This document shows positions 57,218-64,000 of a stretch of 64,000 nt of DNA, piece by piece (the first letter of the stretch is position 1; each line of letters starts with the position of its first letter). A program made the position numbers and the translations under genes. This DNA comes from Tessaracoccus sp. MC1679 (GTDB lineage Bacteria; Actinomycetota; Actinomycetes; Propionibacteriales; Propionibacteriaceae): the NCBI RefSeq assembly GCF_014164775.1, contig NZ_JACJGB010000001.1, positions 1 through 64,000 of the forward strand, given 5' to 3'. Under the pieces are notes generated by a model that ran no database searches, had not been told where the DNA came from, and saw nothing but the letters and a program-made list of their open reading frames with translations.

Positions 57218-57721
57218 TCAGGAGGGGACCGACATCGAGCCGGTGCCGGTGACGCCCTCGCCCGCCGGGTCCCACTGGCCGTAGCGCGGGTTGAGGTCCA
57301 CGTCCACGTCTTCGAACATCTGCTGGAGTACTGCGATGTCCGCGTCCTCGCCCAGCTTGGCGACCAGGATCTGCAGCTTCGAGCCCGCCGCCGCGATCCT
57401 CGCGCACTCCGGGTCGTTCAGCGCGGGGCTCTCGCCGGCGGTCTCGCGCAGCACGGCGAGCGCCTCTTCGTCGGTGACGGTCTGATCGAGATCTGCCGCG
57501 ATCTCCACCGCGACGGCGCCCAGGATCTCAGACATCACCAGCGTGCGGCGATCAACCTGATCCGGGCCGATGCCGACGGACTCACAACTGGCGACGACGC
57601 CGTCCACCTGGGCCTCGGAGATGCGCGTGTCCCCCACCTGAACGGCCGTGCTCGGCATGGGGCTGCAGCCGGCGAACAGGGCCGCGGCGGCGACCAGCGG
57701 GACAACGCGCTTCAGCAACAT
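57218..57721 (-). CDS. SurA-N-like lipoprotein
   Basis: A 167-residue lipoprotein, lipobox LFAGC (Cys19). The mature part has the SurA N-terminal-like chaperone pattern AVQVGDTRISEAQVDGVV and helices through 160, without the PPIase domain. Counterparts sit between mfd and eno in actinobacteria (compare the lpqU region), but sequence similarity with LpqU is not obvious. It presumably aids export or folding at the membrane. Confidence 0.82.
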   Translation of the reverse strand: MLLKRVVPLVAAAALFAGCSPMPSTAVQVGDTRISEAQVDGVVASCESVGIGPDQVDRRTLVMSEILGAVAVEIAADLDQTVTDEEALAVLRETAGESPALNDPECARIAAAGSKLQILVAKLGEDADIAVLQQMFEDVDVDLNPRYGQWDPAGEGVTGTGSMSVPS

Positions 57722-57812
57722 GTGTGACCTTTCACCGAACCTTCGACCGTGCCCCAGGGCACCGCGGTCAGCCTAGCGCATCGCCCTCGGCGAGCCCGAG
57801 GCCGCCGTCGGC

Positions 57813-60800
57813 TCAGCCGAACAGCTGGCCCAGCAGCGTGGTGGCCCACGTCAGGTGGTCGCCCTCCGGTTTCGGGACCAGCAGCTGATCCTGGGCCGGC
57901 TTGAGCGAGGCGCCCGGATAGAGGCGCTGCAGCCTGATCTGCCGTGATTCGGGCAGGTGGACCGGTGAGAACCGCACCACCTTGCCTTGGGGCACGATCT
58001 CCTGGATGCCGTGCGCCCGGGCCAGCATTCGAAGGCGTGCCACGCCGAGCAAGGCCTCGACGGGGGCCGGCGGCTGGCCGTAGCGATCCGTCATCTCGGC
58101 GCGCACCGCCTCCAGGTTGGCCTCCGTGCGGATCTCGGCGATCTCCTTGTACATCTCCAGCCGCAACCGCTCCGAGGAGATGTAGTCCTCCGGGAGGTGC
58201 GCGTCGATGGGCAGCTCCACGCGCATCTGGGGCTCGGTCTCGGTGTCGTCGCCGCGATAGCTGGCCACGGCCTCGCCCACCATGCGCAGGTACATATCGA
58301 AGCCGACGCCCTCGATGTGCCCGGACTGGTCCTCGCCGAGCAGGTTACCTGCGCCGCGCAGCTCGAGGTCACGCATGGCGATGGCCATCCCGGAGCCGAG
58401 GTCCGTGTTGGCGGCCATCGTGGCGAGGCGCTCATGGGAGGCCTCGGTGAGCGGCTTGTCCTGCGGGTAGAGGAAATAGGCGTAGCCACGCTCCCGGGAG
58501 CGGCCCACACGCCCGCGAAGCTGGTGCAGCTGGGACAGGCCCAGGGTGTCAGCGCGGTCGATGATGAGGGTGTTGGCGCTCTGGATGTTGAGGCCCGCTT
58601 CGATGATGGTGGTGGAGACGAGCACATCAGCCCGGCGCTCCCAGAAGTCCAGCATCACCTGTTCGAGGCGGCTCTCGCTCATCTGGCCGTGGGCGGTGAC
58701 CACCCGCGCCTCGGGGATGAGTTCGCGGAGGTGGGCGGCCGTCTTCTCGATGGTGCCCACCCGGTTGTGCACGAAGAAGACCTGGCCCTCGCGCGCCAGC
58801 TCGCGACGGATGGCGGCCTTCACCTGCGCGTCGTCGTGAGGCCCGGCGAAGGTCAGCACCGGGTGTCGCTCCTCGGGCGGGGTGGCGATGACGCTCATCT
58901 CCCGGATGCCGGTGATGGCGATCTCCAGGGTGCGCGGGATGGGGGTGGCGGACATCGACAGCACGTCCACGTTGACCCGCATGGCCTTGAGCCGCTCCTT
59001 GTGTTCGACGCCGAACCGCTGCTCCTCGTCGATGATCACCAGGCCGAGGTCCTTGAACTGGATCTCCTTGCTGAACAGACGGTGGGTGCCGATCACCACG
59101 TCAACCCGGCCCGTGGCCAGGCCGTCGATCACCTTCTTGGACTCGGAGTCGCTCTGGAAGCGGGAGAGTTGCGCCAGGTGCACTGGGAAGCCGGCGAAGC
59201 GCGAGGCGAAGGTCTGGTAGTGCTGCGTGACCAGGAGGGTGGTGGGCACCAGCACCGCCACCTGCTTGCCGTCCTGAACTGCCTTGAAGGCGGCCCGGAC
59301 GGCGATCTCCGTCTTGCCGTATCCCACGTCGCCGCAGATCAGCCGGTCCATGGGGATCAGCTTCTCCATGTCCGACTTCACCTCGGTGATGGCGGCGAGC
59401 TGATCCGGGGTCTCGACGAAACTGAAGGCGTCCTCCAGCTCCCGCTGCCACACGTTGTCCGGCCCGAACGCATAGCCCTTGGTGGCCTGCCGGGCCGCGT
59501 ACAGCTTGATCAGCTCGGCGGAGATCTCGCGGACGGCCGAGCGCGCCTTGGCCTTGCGCTTGGTCCAGTCCCCACCGCCCATCTTGTCCAGTGCGGGCGC
59601 CTCGGAGCCGACGTAGCGGCTGAGCTGGTCCAGCTGGTCCATCGGCACGTAGAGCCGGTCCCCGGGATGCCCTCGCTTGCTGGGCGCGTACTCGACGACG
59701 AGGTAGTCGCGGACCGCGCCCTGGACGGTGCGCTGCACGAGTTCGACGAACCGGCCCACGCCGTGCTGCTCGTGCACGACGGGATCCCCGGACTTCAGCT
59801 CCAGTGGAGCGATCGCGGCCTTGCGTCGGGCGGGGAGCTTGCGTTCCGTCCGGTCGGTGACCGTCTGGCCCGTCAGCTCGGCGGCGGTGATCACCTCGAG
59901 CTTCGCCTCGTCGGCGCGCCAGCCCTGACGCAGCGACGACGTCACCACCGCGACGCGGGCGGGCGTGGGCGGCCTCTCGAGGTCGTCGAGTGAGGCTGGG
60001 ATCCCGGCCTCCTCCAGCACCTCGATCATGCGGGCCGCCAACCCGCGACCCTCGACGCAGAGGATCACGCCCCAGCCGTCGGCGAGCTTGGCCGAGATGT
60101 GGCGGGTGGCCACCTCGGTGTCTCCGTGGAAGGACTCCGTGGTGGTCACCTTGATGGTGCGGGAGTGCACCGAATCGGCGTCGAAGGCGTGCGGCTCGTC
60201 GTCGGCGGCGAACGGCGACAGTGACCACCAGCGGTGCCCGATCGCCAACGCGTGCTGCCGCACGTCGGAGAGGCCACAGTAGGCGGAGGCACCCAGGTCC
60301 ACGGGAGATTTCCCGCCGCCGGCCGCAGCCGCCCAACTGGCCTCCAGGAACTCCTGGCTGGTCTGGACGAGCTCCGCGGCGCGCGCCCGGATCAGCTCGG
60401 GCGAGCTGGCGAGGATCAGCGAGCCCTTCGGCAGCACGTCGACGAGCAGCTCAAGCCCGTCCACCAGCACCGGAGTGAGCGCCTCCATGCCCTCGACGGC
60501 CTGGCCTTCGGCGATGCGGCCCAGCATGTCCCCGAGCTCGGGGTGCTCCGCGGCCAGCCGCTTGGCGCGGGCGCGCACCGCCGTCGTGAGGAGGAGCTCG
60601 CGGCAGGGCGGCGCGATCACCGACGATGTCGTCTCGCCCGTGGAGCGCTGGTCCGCGACGGTGAAGGACCGGATGTCGTCCACGTCGTCGCCGAAGAAGT
60701 CCACCCGGACCGGATGCTCGGCGGTGGGCGGGAAGATGTCGACGATGCCGCCGCGGACGGCGAACTCGCCGCGGCGCTCCACCAGATCCACGCGGCTGTA

Positions 60801-61298
60801 GGCCGCGCCCGCAAGGTCCGCCAGCAGGGTCGAGAGGGGGTACTCCTCCCCGACGACGATCCGCACGGGCGCCATGTCCGCCAGCCCCTTGACCTGGGGT
60901 TGGAGGATGGACCGGATGGGTGCGACGACGACCTGCGGCGGGGGCTGCTCGCCCTTACCCGCGAGGCGGCGGAGCACAGCGAGGCGGCGCCCGACGGTGT
61001 CAGCTCTGGGCGACAGCCGCTCGTGGGGCAGGGTCTCCCAGGCGGGGTAGTAGGCCACCGCATCCTCGCCGAGCAATCCGCCCAGCTCCGTGGTCACCTG
61101 CTCCGCCTCGCGGTAGGTGGAGGTGATCATCAGCACCGTCTGACCGGACCCCTCCGCGATGGCGGCGGTCAGCAGAGGGAAGAACGGCGTCACTGCCGTG
61201 ACGTCGAGCGCGGTGACGCCCGAGCGGCGCGAGTCTGCGAGGGTGGCCGCAAGGGCGTGGTCGCGCTCGAGTGCCGTCAGTAATCCGGGGAACTTCAC
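57813..61298 (-). CDS. mfd: transcription-repair coupling factor
   Basis: A 1161-residue SF2 translocase that removes stalled RNA polymerase and recruits UvrA. The UvrB-like N-terminal modules occupy about 1-400. The RNAP-interacting domain (about 480-550) contains LKSGDPVVHEQHGVGRF. The helicase core has Walker A ICGDVGYGKTE, IIDEEQRFGVEHK and the motif SATPIPRTL; the TRCF C-terminal domain includes DAHLPEDYISSERLRLEMYK. Leu6 is a rare TTA (61281-61283). Confidence 0.97.
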   Translation of the reverse strand: MKFPGLLTALERDHALAATLADSRRSGVTALDVTAVTPFFPLLTAAIAEGSGQTVLMITSTYREAEQVTTELGGLLGEDAVAYYPAWETLPHERLSPRADTVGRRLAVLRRLAGKGEQPPPQVVVAPIRSILQPQVKGLADMAPVRIVVGEEYPLSTLLADLAGAAYSRVDLVERRGEFAVRGGIVDIFPPTAEHPVRVDFFGDDVDDIRSFTVADQRSTGETTSSVIAPPCRELLLTTAVRARAKRLAAEHPELGDMLGRIAEGQAVEGMEALTPVLVDGLELLVDVLPKGSLILASSPELIRARAAELVQTSQEFLEASWAAAAGGGKSPVDLGASAYCGLSDVRQHALAIGHRWWSLSPFAADDEPHAFDADSVHSRTIKVTTTESFHGDTEVATRHISAKLADGWGVILCVEGRGLAARMIEVLEEAGIPASLDDLERPPTPARVAVVTSSLRQGWRADEAKLEVITAAELTGQTVTDRTERKLPARRKAAIAPLELKSGDPVVHEQHGVGRFVELVQRTVQGAVRDYLVVEYAPSKRGHPGDRLYVPMDQLDQLSRYVGSEAPALDKMGGGDWTKRKAKARSAVREISAELIKLYAARQATKGYAFGPDNVWQRELEDAFSFVETPDQLAAITEVKSDMEKLIPMDRLICGDVGYGKTEIAVRAAFKAVQDGKQVAVLVPTTLLVTQHYQTFASRFAGFPVHLAQLSRFQSDSESKKVIDGLATGRVDVVIGTHRLFSKEIQFKDLGLVIIDEEQRFGVEHKERLKAMRVNVDVLSMSATPIPRTLEIAITGIREMSVIATPPEERHPVLTFAGPHDDAQVKAAIRRELAREGQVFFVHNRVGTIEKTAAHLRELIPEARVVTAHGQMSESRLEQVMLDFWERRADVLVSTTIIEAGLNIQSANTLIIDRADTLGLSQLHQLRGRVGRSRERGYAYFLYPQDKPLTEASHERLATMAANTDLGSGMAIAMRDLELRGAGNLLGEDQSGHIEGVGFDMYLRMVGEAVASYRGDDTETEPQMRVELPIDAHLPEDYISSERLRLEMYKEIAEIRTEANLEAVRAEMTDRYGQPPAPVEALLGVARLRMLARAHGIQEIVPQGKVVRFSPVHLPESRQIRLQRLYPGASLKPAQDQLLVPKPEGDHLTWATTLLGQLFG

Positions 61299-61320
61299 GC
61301 GATCATCCTTGCACCGGGTC

Positions 61321-61905
61321 TCAAGAGTTGAAGCGGTTCTGCGTGGCGACGAGGCCCTCGCGCACCAGCAACTCGACGGCGTCGGCCGCCACGGCCGCGT
61401 CCACCCGCAGGCCCTCGAGGTCTGCCGGCTTCATCTTCGCCAGCACCCAGGCTGCCGCGTCCTGCCTGCCCGGCGCCCGGCCGATGCCGACACGAACGCG
61501 GTAGAAGTCGCCGGTGCCGAGGTGGGCGCGGATGGATTTGAGCCCGTTGTGCCCGTTGTCCCCGCCGCCGAGCTTCACGCGCAGCCGTCCAGGATCCAGA
61601 TCCAGCTCGTCGTGGACGGCGATCACGTGCGAGGGCTTGATCTTGTGGAACGCGGCGACGGCCTTGACCGCGGACCCGGAGTCGTTCATGTAGGTGGTGG
61701 GCCTGGCCAGCACCAGCTTGACGGGCGACGGCCCGGGGAGTGTCACCGTCGCCAGCTCGGCGCGCATCCGGGATTGGGAGGAAAAGGAGGAACCGTAGCG
61801 GTCCGCGAGGTCCGCTACGGCCCAGAACCCGACGTTGTGCCGGGTGGCCTCGTAGGTCGGGCCCGGGTTGCCGAGCCCGACGACGAGGTAGGTGGAATCG
61901 GTCAC
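61321..61905 (-). CDS. pth: peptidyl-tRNA hydrolase
   Basis: A 194-residue enzyme recycling stalled peptidyl-tRNA. Active-site residues are Asn13 (GLGNPGPTYEATRHNVG) and His23, plus Asp in AVHDELDLDPG; GDNGHNGLKSI completes it. It starts at GTG 61905, overlapping the rplY stop by four bases. Confidence 0.96.
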   Translation of the reverse strand: MTDSTYLVVGLGNPGPTYEATRHNVGFWAVADLADRYGSSFSSQSRMRAELATVTLPGPSPVKLVLARPTTYMNDSGSAVKAVAAFHKIKPSHVIAVHDELDLDPGRLRVKLGGGDNGHNGLKSIRAHLGTGDFYRVRVGIGRAPGRQDAAAWVLAKMKPADLEGLRVDAAVAADAVELLVREGLVATQNRFNS

Positions 61906-62504
61906 TCGGCCGCGACGGCGCCCTCAGCGGCAGCAGCCTCGGGCTCGTCGCCGAGGTCCTGCACCGGCGCCTGGCCGACGCTGACCACCACGACGTCCAG
62001 CGGGACGGCCGCCTCGACGCCCTCGGGCAGCGGGATGTCCCCGACCGTCAGGTGCGAACCGGAGGAGAGGCCTTCGATCGACACGACGAACTCGGTGGGG
62101 ATGCTGGCGGCCGGGGCCAGGACGCTCAGGTTGTTGAGCTCGTGGTTGACCAGGGTGCCGCGCTCGGCCTCGCCGGTGAACGTCAGCGGGACGTCGACTG
62201 TGACCTTCTCGCCCGCCTTGATGAGCACGAGGTCGATGTGGTCGATGGAGTGCAGGATGGCGTGGCGCTGGACCTGCTTGGGCAGCGCGAGGAACGGCGT
62301 CTTGTCGCCCTCCACGGTGATCTGAAGCAGCACGTTGGGCTGACGCAGCGCGAGGAAGGTTTCGCGAGCCGGCAGCGCCAGGTGCACGGGATCGGTGCCG
62401 TGACCGTAGAGGACGGCGGGGGTGGAGCCGGCGCGGCGGAGCCTGCGCGAGGCGCCCTTGCCGAACTCGGTGCGGGTGGTGGCGGTCAGGTTGACGTCTG
62501 CCAT
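61902..62504 (-). CDS. rplY: 50S ribosomal protein L25/general stress protein Ctc
   Basis: A 200-residue 5S rRNA-binding protein of the long CTC form. Residues 1-90 form the L25 domain (TEFGKGASRRLRRAGSTPAVLYGHG), and the C-terminal TL5/Ctc beta domain extends to about 180, ending in an Ala/Glu-rich tail. ATG 62504 is chosen. It is the first gene of the rplY-pth-mfd series. Confidence 0.95.
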   Translation of the reverse strand: MADVNLTATTRTEFGKGASRRLRRAGSTPAVLYGHGTDPVHLALPARETFLALRQPNVLLQITVEGDKTPFLALPKQVQRHAILHSIDHIDLVLIKAGEKVTVDVPLTFTGEAERGTLVNHELNNLSVLAPAASIPTEFVVSIEGLSSGSHLTVGDIPLPEGVEAAVPLDVVVVSVGQAPVQDLGDEPEAAAAEGAVAAE

Positions 62505-62614
62505 GGTGAATCTCCTCAAGCTGTGGATATCTGCGCGTGCGGGCGCCGAGCGAGGAATAGAGCTAGTCGATCACGGACCCTGGGGGTCCCTCGCCAGGCA
62601 GCCCGGCAAGCTTA

Positions 62615-62631
62615 CCCCAGCCCCTCTGGGG
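62615..62631 (-). terminator. hairpin downstream of the ferritin-like gene
   Basis: ccccag (62615-62620) pairs with ctgggg (62626-62631) around a 5-nt loop. It is 14 bp beyond the stop at 62646 in the minus-strand direction. A weak T-run is absent on the RNA strand, so it is a GC-rich terminator candidate. Confidence 0.5.
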
Positions 62632-62645
62632 CGTGCCAATCGGAT

Positions 62646-63539
62646 CTACAGGACGACCTGGTTGGGGCGCGGGGCATCGAAGCTCTTGCTGCCGCGATAC
62701 ATCTCCACGGACTCGCGCAGCGCTTTGAGGAAGTAGGGCGGGAAGTCCATGCCCTTCTCGTTGGCCCACAACAGCTTTGCCTCGAGGCGCCCGATCTCGC
62801 GCGCGTAGATCTCGATCTCGGCGTCGATGCCGAGCTCGGCCATCACACCGCCGAACTCCTGCTGGTAGTACTTCACGTAGTCGACACCCACCATCGTGAA
62901 CGATTTCGAGCGCAGCAGCCGCGCCACCTGCACCTGCCAGGGCTTGAGCTCCTCGTCCTGCACCATCTTCTCGGCGCTCATCCTGTAGAACGCGAAGTGC
63001 CCGGGCTCCTGCTGCTTGATGGGGTGGATGATCGTCTCGGCGATGGCCGTCTCCCCCATGCGGGTGAGCTCCTTGATCAGCGACGAGTAGGCCAGCACCG
63101 CCTGCCGCTCTGTCGACGCGCCGGTCAGGTAGTAGAGCATGCGCGAGATGTCGTGGATGGGCTCCCAGTGCGCGAGCGCGCCGAGCAGCTTCATCCGGAG
63201 CGGGATGCTCATGAAGGGCTCCTGCGGCTCCATCCCGAGGTCGCCTTGAAGCTGATCCAGGAGGTAGCCGTGGGCCATCTCCTGGTCGTACCAGACGTCC
63301 TGGTAGAAGATGCGGTCCACCTCGCTCACGTTCGGCAGGACGGTCAGCAGCTCCAGGACGTTGCGGTCCACCTCGAGCTCGACGCGGGCCAGGTAGTCGA
63401 TGACGTGCGCGAACCGGGTGCGGACCAGCTCCGGGTTGCGCACGGTGCGGTCCGCGGAGGCCAGGCGGATAGGTGGGTGCTTGTCACCCAGCTGGAGCAC
63501 GAAGGTCCGAAGAGATGCCTCTGTGATCTTCGCGGCCAT
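62646..63539 (-). CDS. ferritin-like diiron protein, acyl-ACP desaturase type
   Basis: A 297-residue all-helical protein from ATG 63539. Two ExxH diiron motifs are visible, QEMAH (Glu87, His90) and QQEPGH (Glu178, His181), with further Glu in ARVELEVDR (54/56) and LIKELTR as the remaining ligands. This spacing matches the acyl-ACP desaturase/ferritin-like fold of actinobacterial DesA-type proteins. A role in fatty-acid desaturation is likely but not proven; the ligand set is complete enough for a diiron site. Confidence 0.82.
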   Translation of the reverse strand: MAAKITEASLRTFVLQLGDKHPPIRLASADRTVRNPELVRTRFAHVIDYLARVELEVDRNVLELLTVLPNVSEVDRIFYQDVWYDQEMAHGYLLDQLQGDLGMEPQEPFMSIPLRMKLLGALAHWEPIHDISRMLYYLTGASTERQAVLAYSSLIKELTRMGETAIAETIIHPIKQQEPGHFAFYRMSAEKMVQDEELKPWQVQVARLLRSKSFTMVGVDYVKYYQQEFGGVMAELGIDAEIEIYAREIGRLEAKLLWANEKGMDFPPYFLKALRESVEMYRGSKSFDAPRPNQVVL

Positions 63540-63620
63540 GACAGCACTCCCCTCGTTCCGCCTCAAGCATGGACCATCTCCCCAAGTGGGATGAGGTCTC
63601 GTCCACCGTGTGAGCCGGCG

Positions 63621-64000
63621 TCAGCGGGCCAGCGCGGCCGTGGACGAACGCTCGATCAGCTCCGGTCGGATCACGTGACGGGTCGGCGGGCGAGTGGGGT
63701 CGGCCAACTCGTCGAGCAGGATCTGGGCCCCGACGGACCCCATCTCGTCGCCGTGCTGGGCGACGGTGGTGAGCGTCACGGGGCCACCCCAGGCGTTGAT
63801 GTTGGCGTCGCAGCCCATCACCAGCACCTCACCGGGCACCGGCACGCCCCCGGCCGCCAGAACCTGGATGATGGCCATGCCGGTGAGGTCGGCCACGCAC
63901 ACGACACCGTCAGGGCGCAGCTGAGGATCCATGGCCAGCAGCTGACGCCCGGCGACGATGCCACCCGCGATCTGCAGATCGCTGGTCTTGATGTCGAGCA
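63621..64000 (-). CDS. LacI-family transcriptional regulator, C-terminal part; N-terminal end outside the window
   Basis: The minus strand is open from the window edge to stop 63621 (126 codons). It encodes the effector-binding domain end of a LacI/GalR regulator: AIIQVLAAGGVPVPGEVLVMGCD, VTLTTVAQHGDEMGSVGAQILLDEL and VIRPELIERSS at the end, which is the usual location of the family's C-terminal signature. The helix-turn-helix lies beyond 64000, so the operator and target genes cannot be seen. Confidence 0.88.
   Translation of the reverse strand, partial: LDIKTSDLQIAGGIVAGRQLLAMDPQLRPDGVVCVADLTGMAIIQVLAAGGVPVPGEVLVMGCDANINAWGGPVTLTTVAQHGDEMGSVGAQILLDELADPTRPPTRHVIRPELIERSSTAALAR

Noticed and set aside
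62520-62640. Riboswitch or leader upstream of rplY
   Set aside because: I see only a terminator-like hairpin serving the neighbouring gene and no conserved aptamer pattern.

Overview
The window is high-GC DNA from an actinobacterium. A mycothiol S-conjugate amidase, an IdeR/DtxR-like iron box, frequent GTG and TTG starts, a DUF222/HNH gene and long blocks of conserved actinobacterial gene order all point this way. The protein style suggests Propionibacteriaceae (Tessaracoccus-like), but the genus is inferred, not proven.

Positions 1-15,600 are a patchwork. They hold an IS4-family transposase cut by the left edge, several hypothetical genes, an SMC-like ATPase, two housekeeping islands (pncA, CBS protein, cysE; serC-serA facing away from a lone trpB) and an accessory stretch with a vapBC-type toxin-antitoxin pair and a HigA remnant. 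Decay is visible: hsmA and an AEC transporter each carry one frameshift, and a 165-bp MITE-like element sits between hsmA and its divergent neighbour. ychF closes the region.

Positions 15,600-20,850 hold a four-gene siderophore ABC importer behind an iron box, then an M18 aminopeptidase. Positions 20,900-41,100 are mostly ordered as in mycobacteria (xseB, xseA, a positional Rv1109c analogue, ispH; DUF4245; short Z-prenyl synthase and TrhA; phoH2; DUF255 protein; mca-DUF4307-greA). Lineage-specific insertions interrupt this order: a MacB-like ABC trio with a surface CARDB-like protein, and a DUF4397 surface protein followed by an ECF sigma/anti-sigma pair, with a SigK-like promoter candidate upstream of the DUF4397 gene.

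Positions 41,100-48,900 contain a DUF2089 regulator pair, ung, msrA, a lipoprotein, a zinc metallopeptidase, a Nudix gene, a Bax-inhibitor-1 homologue and a beta-CASP nuclease. A UUA-decoding leucine tRNA with an unusually short variable region follows. Positions 48,990-51,075 are repeat-rich: 47-50-bp tandem repeats, then two inverted copies of a ~345-bp repeat, one of which interrupts the DUF222/HNH gene.

Positions 51,100-53,170 encode an NfeD-flotillin pair. From 62,500 back to 53,160 the minus strand carries the classic run rplY-pth-mfd-lipoprotein-mazG-eno-ftsB-DUF501-ppx. The right edge has a ferritin-like diiron protein and a LacI-type regulator cut by the window end.
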